Positions 10,090-22,314 of a stretch of 64,000 nucleotides of DNA are shown piece after piece. Every line of letters begins with the position of its first letter. Positions within the stretch are counted from its first letter, which is position 1. Position numbers and translations under genes: made by a program. Below the pieces are notes generated by a model. That model was not told where the DNA came from. It saw only the letters and a program-made list of their open reading frames with translations, and did not search any database. Source of the DNA: Termitomyces sp. T153 (Eukaryota; Basidiomycota; Agaricomycetes; Agaricales; Lyophyllaceae); contig JACKQL020000089.1 of NCBI GenBank assembly GCA_018296165.2, forward strand, positions 62,001 through 126,000, given 5' to 3'.

Positions 10090-13000
10090 TTACATTTGTA
10101 AACCATTTAGTATTTCTTGATAGACAATATTTGCAGTCTTCCTTGATGTGTTTTCTGAGTCCAAAATCACTTTGATACAATCTCCTGATGTGCACTGAGA
10201 AAGGGCAACATAAAGTTGGCCATGTGCAAAAACTGCTGATCAAAGGTCCAATCCAACATGCTTGACTGATTGTCCCTGAGACTTGTTGATTGTCATAGCA
10301 CAGGCTAATGGAACTGGAAAGGCTAATGGAACTGGGAATCGTCTTCTGCACAATGGAATTAGCAAATCTTTTTCAGAGACATCCATGTTAATTCTTGGAA
10401 TCAAAACAATTGATCCTGCAAACTTGGCATCTCCACTGATGATCTGACATCTGAGAATCCTGTTGCTGATGTGGATGACAATCATTCTTGTCCCATTGCA
10501 AAGTCCTTTAGTTGTATCCAGATTCCTGAGCAGCATGACAGGAACACCAATCTTCAAAGCCAATTTAGCCAAAGGCAAACTGCTGGCTCTGAGAGAGTTG
10601 AGGTATTCCATTGGATACAATGCAAGACCATTAGGATTCCCATCATCAGATATGACAGAGTCTGCACTCTGCAAGATTTTCTCTTCTCCTGCACATCTCT
10701 GCAAAACTTCAGAGTTGGTATCCTCTACATCAGAGTTCTTGCCAGAAAGGATGGTATGGTCCAAGTAATACTGATCATTTTGATGGTGATCAATATGAGG
10801 ATAAGTGGAAGAGATCAATCCAGTGACAGAATCATCATCACAGATCATAGTTTCTGGAAGTTGTACTGTTTCTCCAGGCCCAAGGTTTTTTCCAGCACCA
10901 ACATCCAATAACCAAGCTGCATGAGCAATGTTATCAGGAGTCTGATCCAATCTCATGTTTTGAACCAAGTAGTGGACTTGAATCTGATCCCAAAGTCTTT
11001 CTCTTTTGAGTGAAGCAGCAATCATCTGCTGCCTGAGTCCTCGTTGGATAACTGGGAGAGTTTGCCTAAAATCTCCTTCAAACACCACAGTCACTCCACC
11101 AAAAAGAACATCCTTCTCCAGGATGTCTCTGAACCCTTGAGTCAATGGCATTTTTGTGTTGCATTGGGACTTCATCCCAGATGACAACTTTGGTCTGGAG
11201 TAGGAGCTGAGACAACTGAGTTCCTCTTTTGATATTGGAAATGGATATATCTAGAGCAGGAATGGGGATTTTGAACCTTGAATGTGCAGTTCTACCATCC
11301 TGCAGCAATAAGGCAGCAATCCCAGATGATGCTACACATAATGCCACATCTCCATTGGACTGAACAGCAGAAGCCAAAGTGTTGCAGACAAATGTTTTGC
11401 CACATCCACCTGCACTGTGAATGAATATCAGTATTAATGTCAACTCTTTATACAATGTCCAACTTGCCTGGAATCACATTCCAAACTTGTTGGGGTTCTG
11501 GCATGTTTGGAAAGTCTTGAAGAGTCTTGCCAAAATTCTTCAGGTTGTCATTGGTCAGATGAAGGCCATAGTCATAGACATCTTCATCAGTAAAGACTCT
11601 GTCCCTGTACTGCTTGATATTCTCCAATCTGTGTCAAAGATCATCACAAATGGAGTGCTTGAATTTGTTTCATAGAGCCTCTGGAGTAGTAGGAGCACAA
11701 TGGAATAGGATAGTGCAAAAGAGCTGTCTGAGAGCTGATCCTGATTGGATTAGAGCAGCTTCAGCAAGACACTGCCTCCATTCTGCATCATCTTCTAGAA
11801 GACCAAGGGCCTTGCATGCCTCCTTGTAAGTAGGATAAGTGTGGCCATTGACTGTCCTGAGATCAGCCCATGATGTTGCATTGGTCACAACTGTCAGGAG
11901 CATCCTAAGGTAGGACCTTTCTCCTTGATGAGGTGAAGCAAAGTACATCCTCCCAATAGCTGTTCCTCTCTGCCTCTTTTTCCAGGTCCTTTTGGAAGCA
12001 TCATAGACAAACTTGGTTGGAAAGTTCTGATAAGTGGTGTTTTTATCAGGGAATTTGGCATTGGCTTCAAACCAAGCAGTGAGTGCAGTCTTGTTTGCAT
12101 TAGGCCTAGCAGCTACCATCTCCAAAGGTTCATTGTTCTGAAAGTAGACCTCATGTTGGCCCTCTAAATGCACAGGTAATCAATACACAGGGGGATGTTC
12201 TTCATGCATGTTGAATTCAAAGATGTGCCAGCAAGCCCCAGGTGCAGAGATGTATCTGGCATCCAAGTGTTCTTTGATTTCATCCCTCTGGTCCATCTGC
12301 TCTCAAGCAATCTCCATAGTTGTCCTATCATGGCCTTTGTAGATGTACTTGTGAATGTACTTGATGGCTCCACTGAAGCACAGACCACCACATTGATGTG
12401 ACATTTGTACTTGGCTGAGAGATAAGGGTTGTATGGCACAACATCACAATTGTCATAATGATGACCATTCTTTTCAAAGAAGTGTCCATTGTCAGGCCTA
12501 GCATATTGAAGACAGCCATTATCTCCATACTGAGTAGCCTCTTAGTATTACTTTGGGTATTTCTTGGAGCATTTGCTATCTACTATGCACTTAGCATTGG
12601 TTTTGGCAGCTCCACATGGGCCATGGACCATGTTGGTAGTAACAACCTGACAACAAAGATAAGTTACTGAATCCAGAATTTAAACAAAGCCAATACCTGA
12701 TACAATTCAGGCTGAGCAACTGGATCTGGAATTTGGGCAGAAATAATGGAATCCACATCAGGTGCATCCTTGATTCTGTGATGGTGATGGAAAAAGATCA
12801 AGATGTGCATGTGTGGAAGTCCTCTCTTTTGAAATTCAATGGTATGAACATAAGCCACACAGCTGCCAAAGAGACCTTCCTTGATCTCCTTCACCACAGC
12901 ATTTTTCTTGAGTTCAAATACTCTGGCAACAATATCAGGTCTATCAGCAGCTGTTTGCTTTTCCCCATTGACTACAGATTCCTTCAAAAGAGCTTCTTCA

Positions 13001-14436
13001 ATTTCTGACCACTTTGGATTGGCAGTCATAGTCAAGAAGAGATCAGGTTTTCTAAAATGCCTGCAAATAGCCATGGAGTCCTGGAATAATTGCTGCATCT
13101 TTCAATCACTTCTAGTATGTGAGGATGGGAGGATAACACAGTGGCTTTGTGGGGTGACTTGTTCATCTCCAGCAGCAGCATCCACTACTCTCTGATATAC
13201 TTCAGCTCTGATCTTCTTTTGATTGTGTTGAATCCAATTCAACTTGTTTTGTTCAATTGAAGCCCATGCATCCACAACATATTGTTGAAATAGCCTCCCA
13301 CTCCAAAGTAATGGTGCATTGAATTCCAAAGTTCTTTGCTGCAGTCTATATCAAATGCTGTTTGGGTGACTTTTGCTGATCTTTGTTGATTCTGTGGTCC
13401 AAAAAATGAGAGTGAATGTTGGTGTGAAATCCAGGCTGTCCAGTGGGAAAGATGATGGTATAATGCAATAGAGTGTAATATGGGTGCAAGTGACTGATCT
13501 GCTTCAATTGACCTCCATGCAAGTGCAAGACTATATCATGATCATTTGATTGCTCTTCTGAGCCATCACCAGGGATTACAGCTGCAACTCCCTCCTGTTC
13601 ATTGGGATCATTATAGCATTGAGGACCTCCAAAATCAGCTGTAAGCTTGACAGAAAGCCTTTGTGATTGGCCTTCTGGAACTTCTCCCATAATCTGCCTG
13701 GCCTGCTTGTATAAGCCAATGAAGGTATTGACTCTAGCAAGCATATTCTGCAAAGAGGCCATTATCTGAAGACCAAGCCCAGGATTCCTCTGTTGACAAA
13801 AAGCCAATTGCTAATTATGGTCATAAAAGTAGACCTGTGCATATATAGGAAGATTGCATTCAATAGGAAGCAAGGCACCTGTCAAATGATGTAGTTCTTG
13901 ATTGATCCTAAAGCTGTATAGTCCATGGGCATTGGTAATTGCATGATCAATCTTGACTCCCAGAGATGTCAATGCAAAGGCTGCATTGTATTGATGGATA
14001 GATGTTTCAAAAGTGTCAGAGAGGGGATGATATCCATGGAGTAGGTTCAGTAAATCTGCTGGAGCATCTTAAAGCCTGGGCAATTTCACTTGGCCTTATA
14101 AGCACCACACATGCTAAATTTTGCATTATAAATGGTAGACTGAGTGAGCTTTTCAGCATCAAAATGTAGAGCTTGGCAGTATGGACATATAACAGTCATA
14201 GGACCAAGATAATGTGGTGCCATCATATAAGGTTGCCTTCCTCTTGGAATAGGCTGAACAGGACTAAGTTGTGGTGGAATAGGAAGTTCAAGGGGAGGCT
14301 GCTCAGCAGGATTTTGCAGTCCTACTGGATAGTTGGGTGGAGCAGGGTCCAAGGCTTGTGCAGGTCTCTGTTGAGCAGGATCAACATATTCCAAGTCATC
14401 ATCAGAAGGTATGTCATTCTGATGACCAAATGGCAC
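10090..14436 (-). pseudogene. Helitron Rep-helicase (RepHel), decayed
   Basis: Minus-strand pieces give the full RepHel order. A Cys-rich N-terminus (14436-14086, with CPYCQALH) leads to the Helitron-like N domain (13807-13346). The HUH relaxase motif LPHMHILIF lies near 12815-12785. The Y2 motif KYIHKYIYKGHD (12365-12330) has its two tyrosines three residues apart. A PIF1-type helicase then starts at Walker A AGGCGKT (about 11410) and runs through IIWDE-like WDEVPM and NKSQGQS. The protein normally nicks and moves single-stranded DNA by rolling circle. The HUH and Y2 residues are intact, but there are frameshifts near 12373 and 11130, an in-frame TGA just after GLDL (about 10242), and an 18-bp tandem duplication near 10300-10335. 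The C-terminus ends GLQM at 10090. An L2 LTR abuts the 5' end. Confidence 0.82.
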
Positions 14437-14447
14437 ATCAAGGGAAG

Positions 14448-15015
14448 TGTCACAACCTGTTTCCTGGACCTCTGCACATCATTCCCAACCTGCCTGCTCC
14501 CCCAGAGTTCCCCCCGACACTCCCTTGAACTCCCCCAACTATTGTCTACTCTCTGCACCCACTCCAGCTAACTCCAGCACTTCTCTGGCTAATTCTGATG
14601 ACCCCTGGCCAACTCCAATGCCTTCTCCACAGCCCCCCCATGCTTTCCCTGGCCCTTCCAAACTCCTGGAACCATCCCACCACAGTTCCTGACTCCGTCC
14701 CACATCACTCTGGCTTTCCTAAATTACTCTAGAGTTTTACAATGACTTTGGGATGGCCTGCATTCCCATTTGATCCCATCAAGATATCAACATGGCCTGC
14801 CCCCTGATCACAAACCAACACCTGTCAGCTCTGCTAAGCTCTGCCAAGCTCTGCTGCCACACCTGCTGTTACCCAGAGCACTCCAGTAGTTAGTATATAA
14901 ATCATAGAGTAGCTCTCCATACTCTAGTCTTGATATTGCCTTACCTGTCATGTTTTGTGTTTCATGTTTCATTTTCCTTACTCTCACTCTCCTGGTCCTA
15001 TCTCATCTCTTTTCT
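14448..15015 (+). mobile_element. L2 LTR copy (a), 3'-truncated
   Basis: Begins TGTCACAACC and contains AGTATATAAAT with CTCTAGTCTTGATATTGCC near 14895-14945. The same block occurs at 24410-24465 and, inverted, at 28740-28770 and 59275-59330. It joins the gypsy-1 relic at about 15015. The strand is set by the TATA-like box and is tentative. Confidence 0.55.
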
Positions 15016-15019
15016 GTTT

Positions 15020-16722
15020 TTTGGCATTTGATTTGTCAGCAGAGTTGTTGCAGGGGTCATGCTGGGTGAAGAAGGAGTCTGGGAGTGAGTTTCTGATTTG
15101 GTGGAGGATTCCTTCTTTGTTTAAAATCAGCACGGCATGTAGATGTTTGGGGAGGATTACCACTTGATAGTTGAACATGTTCTGCTCAGCTTCAAATGAC
15201 TTCTTTGGATACATGTTGGACCTCCATGTGAGTGCATTGGGCTTTGTGCCAAGTCATCTGGGGCAGTAGTGGATGGTAAAGTTGTACTCCAAACCATCAA
15301 GCTTGGCAATGGCTGAGTTGCTTTGTGGTCATGAAGTATTGCAGATTGTTATGGTTGGAGTAGACTTGAAAATGGTGCAGGGATCCCTCGAGGTAGGCCC
15401 ACCACTGATGGAAGGCTTTGATGATTGCAAGGAGTTCCTTAGAAGGTGAGAGGGTGGAGGTTCTTGCCTCTGAAGTCTGACTGGGAGAGTATTCTGGCAA
15501 TGGTGTAGTTGGAGGCGTTGCATTTGAGCATGATTGGCAGGGAGGGGTCAAAGTGGCAGAGGACCAGAGCAGAGGTGGAGGCCTTTTTGAGGAGGAGGAA
15601 CACACTTTGACACTTGCTGTTCCAATTCCAAGGGGTATCCTTCCACATGAGTTGGTTGAGGGGTTTGGTGATTCCAGAGTAGTTGTTGATGAATCAGCAA
15701 TAAAAGTTAGCAAACCCCAGAAATGACTGTGCTTCTTTGATGTTCTGCAGGGGGAGTCAGTTGAGTATGGCTTCAACCTTGGTGGGGTCCATGTGTACAC
15801 TATTGGGAGTGACAATAACTCTGAGGTATTTGACCTCTGTCATATAGAAGGAGCATTTCTTGGGTTTGGCATGAAGGTGGTACTCCTGGAGCTGTTCTAA
15901 GATGCAGCAGACATGCTCCAGATGCTCCTCTGGCAAATTCAAATAGATCAATATGTTGTCCAGGTACACAATAACAAAGATGTTGTTCATGTCATGGAAG
16001 ATGTCTTTCATGAAGTACTGGAATGTGGCAGAGGAGTTAGTCATTCTAAAGGGCATTACTAGGTACTCAAAAAGGCCATAGCAGGTGCAAAAGGCAGTCT
16101 TCCATTCATGTTCTGGAGCAATCCAGACATTGTTGTAGCCAGAGCAGAGGTCTATTTTTGTGTAGATCTTGGCACTGTGGAGGCAGTCAACAAGGTCCCC
16201 AATCAGGGGGAGGGGATACCAGTTCTTTTTGGTGACTTTGTTGAGTCCCCAGTAATCTATACAGAGTCTAAGTGATCTGTCCTTCTTCTTGGCAAACAAG
16301 ACTGAAGCGCTGGCAGCAGAGATTAATGGGCATATGAAGCCTTTGCCAAGCATGTTATTGAGGTATTCCTTCAGGGCCTGGAGCTTGATCTCAGACATGT
16401 TGTAGATTTTGCCAAATAGGGGCAAGGTGCCTTCTTTGAGGTTGATCTTGTGATTGTAGGAGCAATGTGGGGGAAGTTCTTTGGCACTCCTTTCAGAGAA
16501 CATGTCAGTGAATTTATGATACTCTGGGGGAACCACTTTGTAAAGGATCTGCTCCTTTGTTTTGCACTCTAGCAGAGTAGTCTCTGCATGGAGGTGCTTC
16601 TTTAGTAGGGCTGGCATGATCTGTAGCTGGAAGGCAGGAGTGCCATCTTGTAAAATGCATGCAAAGGGGATGGCACCAATGATTTTGATGTTGAGGTTTC
16701 CAGAGTTGATGGGGGTGGGCAA
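15020..16722 (-). pseudogene. gypsy-1 reverse transcriptase and RNase H, YLDN active site
   Basis: A 321-aa open segment (16722-15757) covers almost all of a Ty3/gypsy RT: KEGTLPLFGKIYNMSE, LCIDYWGLNKVT, KIDLCSGYNNV (motif A Asp present), FEYLVMPFRMTNSSATFQ and VYLDNILIY. The second Asp of YLDD is Asn at 15955-15957. Frameshift continuation at 15815-15297 gives the linker and RNase H, with KELLAIIKAFHQWW and VYSNHNNLQYF. A last piece (15214-15020) ends at the L2 junction. RT copies element RNA to DNA; this one is inactive. Confidence 0.8.
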
Positions 16723-16849
16723 CAGGGCAGTAGCAGCTGAGTCCAGAGTGGTGGTGGAGTGGTTTGGAGAGGTTGGGCATTGCTGGTCCAGGTACTGCAG
16801 GCCTTTGTATCAATTCTGGGGTATGTTGGGGGGGCAGTGGTCATGATTT

Positions 16850-17900
16850 GAGCAGAGGTAAACAAGGCAGTAAAATCTTTTCTTTGCTTCCTTGGTTGCT
16901 ATCATGAGTTGAGGGGCTTTGGGTTGCTCTGAAGGTGCTGGCATCAGGGTCAGGGACATTGGAGTCCAAGATAGACTGGAGGTGGAGGGGGATAGCAGCT
17001 GCTAAACTTGCTTTGGGGCTGGGAAATTGCATGGTGAGGTTCTTCCAGTCAATGTCAGAGTTGATGTCTTGCAACCACAGAAGTCTGAGCACAATCAGAG
17101 TCAACAGGAGGAGCTGGGTAATGAGAAGCCAAGCCTGGAGCCCTAGGTTGTTGTCAAGGGTGAGGGCATTGTCATGGTATTGAGTAATTCCCATCATGGC
17201 GGAGCTTCCATCAAAGAGTTGCAAGGGGTTTGTTGAGGTCATTGTGTCAGAGGTTCAGCTGGCTGCTAACAAAGGTGCCAGAGGCACCGCTGTTGACAAG
17301 GGTAGGGAGGACCATGAGCAAGCTGTCAAGTCAGACATTGATGACAAATGACTGTGTGGACCTTGAGTGGAGCTGCATGGGGATCTGGGGTTGGTTAGTT
17401 GTAGTCTTGGAGTTCTCAGAGGGGGGTGAGACATCAAAGGGTACTAGTCTGGAGTTGGTCAGGTTGTCATGGTCAAGATGAAGAGTGAGGCTGGGCCAAT
17501 CAATATGAGGATTGGTGGAGCTGAACCATGAGAAGCCTAAGACAAAGAGTTCTTGCCATCATCTGTTGGCAAAGGTCACAGTCACTTCCATGCAATGTGT
17601 GATACTTCTGGCAAAGATGGGGCTCTGTCAAAGAGTTTGATCAGGATTGGAGTGGAGAGGCATTGGAGGTGTTGAAGAGTGAGTGCTGCCAGGGATTCAT
17701 TGATGAAGTTATCCATAGTGCTGCTGTTGACCAAGGTGGGGATGGGGTTGTCAGAGAAGGGGAGAGTGGTGTGAAGGAGGAGGGTGGTGGCAGAGTGGGA
17801 GGGGAGGTGTGCTGGGAGGTTGTCCAGAGCAAGTACTGTTACACAGAGGAGTGTGGCCAGGATGGAGAAGATGTTGGGGTCTGGTCTACAGTCTAGTGCA
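16850..17900 (-). pseudogene. gypsy-1 protease and linker
   Basis: Around 17290-17260 the minus strand reads LVNSGASGTFVSSQL, the retropepsin active-site region, with Asn in place of the usual Asp. The segment 17242-16841 carries the C-terminal protease strand and the sequence WLQDINSDIDWKNLTMQF, the normal border before reverse transcriptase. Frames are broken between them. Confidence 0.55.
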
Positions 17901-18039
17901 TCTTTGAGACCTAAACTGCTGACTCATTTTTTGTAAATTAGTAGTTGCAGTCTTCTCCATTGATGGCCCATATGGCACATCCCATCACCTGGCATTTAGA
18001 GCAACTACTGATGAAATGCCCCCACTCACTATATAGAAT

Positions 18040-19347
18040 GCATGTGCTCTCCTTCCATCGTTTCTCCTGAGTCTCCTCCAGCATGTCAATCCAGAGCCTA
18101 TTCCAAATCTTATTTGTGCATAGGGCTTCTTGGTTGTCAGTGGAGAAGTGTCATTGAGGTTGTTGGAGTTGGTGTCCAGGGGCTCCAGGGCCTCATGGAG
18201 GTTGATGGCACTGAGTTGGGCTTGTAGGCACTGTTCCAGGAGTCAATTGGTGCTGGAGAGTGGGAAATGGGGTGCAGGGTTGGCAGGGTTAGCAGGGATT
18301 GAGGGTTGGTTGCCATTGGTTGCTCTGGCCTGCCAGTTGGTGTTGCTGGAGGGTATTCCATGTAGTCCACAGTGCCGCATTTTTGCTCCAGTCTTCCCAA
18401 TAATGTTGGTTGACCTGAGTGACAGGTGCTTTGTATCCATCATATGTAGCTTGCTTGGGTGCAAGGCAGAGGATGTCCTTGATCTGTTAGAGTAGGGTGC
18501 AATGGAGAGAAAATCAGAGGGTGTTGTAATTCCATCCTGTTTTGTAGGCCTCCCATTTGAATTGCATGATGAAAGTTGTGAAGAGGTTCTCCTCTGCTTC
18601 TGCTACTGTATCAAAGACACCAAACTTACTAGAGAATTCCTGGGTCAAAGTGAGCCAGTTAGAGAGTATGGAGTTGTTGGGATTGAACTGGAGTAGTGCT
18701 GTGTAATGGTTGAAAGTAATACTCTGCAAATATGACACAGCAAAGGCTACTTGTGAGCTCTCAAGCTGGAAGGTAATGGGCTTAGCTTGGAACATAGTTA
18801 GACATTGTGTCAGAAAGATGTGCCACTTCTGGGGGTTGTGGGTAGTGAAAGGTTTGGGCTTTTGAATGTCGAGTTTTCCTTCCTGAGCCAGTGTGTCATG
18901 AGTATTGTCCTGGGTGTTTTGAATTTGGGGTGGGGTCCAGCATAGTAGTAGTAATAATAATTGTTTCTGTTTCTATGCTTGGGGAGAAAGTTGTCTATGG
19001 CTAGGCCCCATCCTCCAGGTGGTCCACTATTGGGAGGCCTGCCACCAGGGGGTTGGCCCACATTGCCTGGAGGAGGCCCCAGGGCCCAACAAGGGAGAGG
19101 GGGTTCTATGGGGGTGGGGGGTCCAAAGTAATTAGTGTTGGTGGGAGGGAAGATGTTCCAGAAGGGCTTGGAGAGAAAGAAACACTGCTTCAGTAGTTTG
19201 ATGGAGTCCAGTGAGTTCAGCTGTGTGGAAAGTAAGGGAGGCTTGGGTAAGTTGAGCCTGTGTCTCTAGGGACAGCAAACAACTCCAGGCATTGTCCTGG
19301 GGGCTTGAAGCGTCAGGGGGAGGTACTGGAGGAGTTGGCTGGGTCAT
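18040..19347 (-). pseudogene. gypsy-1 gag
   Basis: The N-terminus at 19347 (MTQPTPPVPPPD) is shared with the gypsy-3 relic at 38288. The capsid-like core lies at 18795-18514, with FQLESSQVAFAVSYLQS and a downstream NWLTLTQEFSSKFGVFD segment typical of fungal gypsy gag. A Tyr run near 18945-18965 comes from a TAA/TAG trinucleotide repeat. Gag forms the particle around element RNA. The pieces are in different frames. Confidence 0.6.
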
Positions 19348-19449
19348 AAGAGGAGCACAGAGGCACTAAGACACTGGTGGGGGAGAGACCTTTTGAGGAA
19401 CCAAGTAAAAGCTCAGGTAATCAAGAAGGGGCTCCCAGACTGAATCTAG

Positions 19450-19460
19450 AGACTTGTTCT
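19450..19460 (-). promoter_or_regulatory. self-priming type primer-binding site of gypsy-1
   Basis: On the minus strand AGAACAAGTCT lies 2 nt after the LTR end (19463). Its exact reverse complement, AGACTTGTTCT, lies inside the LTR (19589-19599). An 11-nt match of this kind is the self-priming signature known from the Tf1/sushi branch, where the RNA 5' end folds back to prime reverse transcription. Confidence 0.6.
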
Positions 19461-19462
19461 GC

Positions 19463-19640
19463 TGTAAGGGCAACCTCTGGAAGCTGTGGCTAAGTCACAC
19501 AACTGGCAGAGGGAGATCCAAAGTCTATTCAGTATCTACAAGAAGTTCTAGAGTTCTAGCTACTCACTTGGCAGAGGGAGATCCAAAGAGAACAAGTCTA
19601 AGGATCTCCAATGCCAGTGTTCAGAAAATTTACTCTAGAG
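19463..19640 (-). mobile_element. gypsy-family 5' LTR (partial) of gypsy-1
   Basis: Ends (minus orientation) in GGTTGCCCTTACA, like the LTRs at 29450-29890 and 36348-36815. Two GGCAGAGGGAGATCCAAAG blocks at about 19517 and 19570 match the two blocks in those LTRs. Homology fades to the right of about 19640. Confidence 0.65.
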
Positions 19641-20860
19641 CTTCTGAAAATAACAGCCAACAACAATCAAATCTAGAGTCCAGTCTGAAAATGGAAATCC
19701 ACTGTAACTGGCCTCAATCTCTGGACTCCTTGCACATGACCTCACAAATATAACCAAAAGATAGCCCTCAGTTGAAATTACCTGTGGACCAAGGATGGGA
19801 GGCCTACAATGAGTGGTAGGCCTGGAATAAAGAAAACAATCAAGAGGTCTAGAATGAGCAGTTCCCTGACAGTCTGGTTGTTGTCGTCGATGCATAGGGG
19901 TGGCTGTTGTGCATGGGGCTTGGGGGAAGTGGGCTGATCCCATGTATAAAAGGTGCTGAAGACAGAGTTGTCCCAGGGATGAGCAGAGAGGGCCAGGGTG
20001 TGGGTGGTGGGTAGGTCAAACAACCCTCCTGTGGGGTTAAGGTTCCTCAAGATGCTGGAGGCCACATTAAGTTCTACTTGCTGGTGGGGAATGGGAGGCA
20101 GGGCTTTCTTTGTGTCCTGATGGGTTCCTTGCATTGCACATGGAAGGAGTAGGAGGGGTCCAGAGAGTCTTTGAATAGGCAGGAGTTTGGACTGGTGTGG
20201 ATTTCTTTGACCAATGCATGGAGCTTGTTTTGTAAATTAGCATCAATTCCCAGGGTGAGTGTTTGTAGAAGTTGAGAAGCTGATCTGCCCAAACTTCTGG
20301 AGTTGCAGAGGTGTTGGGGTAGCCTAAGTTGACAAGGAGGGTGCAAGTGCACCTTGTAAACTCTGTGGGGAAGAGGTAGAGGAAGCAGAGGACTTTGATA
20401 AGATAGGTTTTTAAGTTTGGTTTTGAGAGGCTTGTCTGAGCTGCTGGATGGCAGGCTGATTGGCAATGGGGGTGGGGTGTGGAGGTGCATTGTGAACAGG
20501 GTCTTGCAGGTCAAAGCACCTGGTAGCATGCATGTATCTGTTAGGGGACTTCCATTTCCAACCTCTATGACCTATTCCAGCACCTCCACAGCTTGTTCAA
20601 CATCTCCAGGGCTCATTTCAGAACTGTGGAGTTCTCCATATCACCTCACTGATCATTGTCCTAGGGTTAGGACTAGCTCCAATATAGTACTTGGTTAGAG
20701 TAATACTAATAGTTCTGGGGCTTTCTTGAAGACTTAGGAAGTCCACTCCAATTCCACATTGATGTCTTGATAAAGGTCTGAGGTTGAGGTTGTTTACTTC
20801 CAAAATATTTCTATTCTGAATGTAGAGGTGTTTCAACAAACTCCAGCCTAAGTGATTCAC
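19641..20860. other. unrecognised repeat-island segment
   Basis: CpG-poor. Two overlapping minus-strand open segments (20529-20074 and 20134-19778) are rich in Pro, Ser and Leu and match no family I know. They may be remains of another element's gag. Confidence 0.3.
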
Positions 20861-21672
20861 TCCCTGGGAACCACTGAGCCTTTGCCTATTAATTGCCTGG
20901 CTATTTGCTACTCTACTTTGGCTATTTATACCTCTTTCTACAGTGCACAGACCATCCCCTGCATGTGACTTCTAGTTTCACACTTTCTAGCCCCTCATTC
21001 ATCTGTTATTCTAATTTCCCCTTTTGGGATGCCTGTTTCAGTGCCACAGGCTAGATCATGGTGCTATCATTCCTCTGATGCATTCTTAGCTCTCATTTGC
21101 CCCATTTATCTCTTTCTCCTTTGTATTTCTTCCATTCATCTTGTCCCTTCCATTCATTCCATTCATCCTCCTTTATTTATTTCATATTCTTCCCCCATTT
21201 GGATTCTTCCATTCTTCTTCCTTTATTCATTTAATATTCCCTTCCCTTCATTCCATTCCTTTCATATTATTCCATTTATTTCCCCTTTACCTCCTTTCAG
21301 TCAACATTCTAATCTGGTTATTCTTAGATCAGATCTAGATCTTGCCAGAATTGATGCCATTCAGGTGCTTTTGCCAGTCCCATGCTTCCCCTCCCATTAC
21401 AGTGATTGGATCATTATTGAGTGTATAGTCTAGTATAGTCCTTGTCCTATCCTGTTCTGTATTTCTTCTGGTGTATTTTAAGGAGATAATGTTGCTGGAA
21501 CTTGTTGTACCAGGATGCTTACAGTTTTCAGCCTTAATAGATGTTTATTTTGACTTCTGGTGTTTTATTATGTTCCCATTGGTGAGGCAACATCATATCA
21601 TCAGCCTTCTGTACAGTAGTTTCCATGCCTCCACCACCTGCTGATGCGCTGTGCCAAGCAGTGGAAATCTTT
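20861..21672. other. pyrimidine-rich repeat-island segment
   Basis: The plus strand is strongly C/T-rich between 21090 and 21300 (many TTCCATTC words). This gives a long plus-strand open frame that looks like low-complexity sequence, not a gene. It could be part of an LTR, but no second copy is seen here. Confidence 0.4.
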
Positions 21673-21810
21673 AGACTTGTTCTCTTTGGATTCTTCTTTG
21701 CTAGATGATTAGTTATTGTTTGTATTATTGTCTACTCCTGATAATATACTTTGGATTCCCTTCTGCTAGCTGTGTGACTCTAATCCACTGCCCCAGAGGT
21801 TGCCCTTACA
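21673..21810 (+). mobile_element. gypsy-family LTR fragment (R-U5 end)
   Basis: Starts AGACTTGTTCTCTTTGGA and ends GAGGTTGCCCTTACA, matching the last 138 bp of the family LTR. It abuts the 3' end of the LINE-2 copy. Confidence 0.7.
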
Positions 21811-22119
21811 GTATCTGAAAAGGTGCTTCAAGGCATTGGAGTTGTTCAGTAGGTAGGGAATAGACTCAGCTTTGTGGCAAAGCTTGCAGCAGAGGTGTAA
21901 GGGCCTTTCAAACTGATATTGCCAGCATTTGACCAGAAGATGGCAGACTGTCTCCACAACCAGGTTGCCACAGTGTGGACAGACCAGAGTTTTGGAGTGT
22001 TGGATCCTAAAGAGGTATTGGTTGAGAGGGATGTGGCAAGTGCAGAGCTGAGTAAGGATGGCAGAGTGTTTTTGGTCAAGTGGTGCTATAAGCTGGAGGT
22101 ATTTCTTGGAAGGGAGCAA
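21811..22119 (-). pseudogene. LINE-2 copy C-terminal Cys/His zinc-finger tail
   Basis: Reads TLVCPHCGNLVVETVCHLLVKC, cut here to its key residues: CPHC then H and C in a CX2C..HX5C pattern. This is the nucleic-acid-binding tail usual after RNase H in these LINEs. It ends where the gypsy LTR fragment begins at 21810. Confidence 0.65.
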
Positions 22120-22314
22120 TTGTTTGATTGCATGGATGCCATGGTACCTGGGGGACTTCTTCCATCTGGACTTCTAAGTGGTTTTGAGGGATGACAGGGC
22201 TGCCTCTTTTGTTGTGCTGATGCTTGTTGGGAGGGGTTTCCTGTGCAGGAAGACCAGGAGAGAGCTGGAGTCACTAGAGTGACCTTGGAAAGCAAGCTTG
22301 GCCAGCTCATCAGC

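Larger units (their letters stand above)
15016..19462 (-). mobile_element. gypsy-1: Ty3/gypsy relic lacking integrase
   Basis: Minus-strand order is leader and primer site (19462-19350), gag (19347-18040), protease (about 17900-16850), reverse transcriptase (16722-15757) and RNase H (15815-15020). It stops before integrase where an L2 LTR begins. The leader and LTR match those of gypsy-2 (29.45-36.8 kb), so both belong to one family. Stops and frameshifts are frequent. Confidence 0.75.

Noticed and set aside
21029..21433. 134-aa plus-strand open frame rich in Phe, Ser, Pro and Ile
   Set aside because: It arises from a pyrimidine-rich tract, has no domain and lies in CpG-poor repeat DNA.
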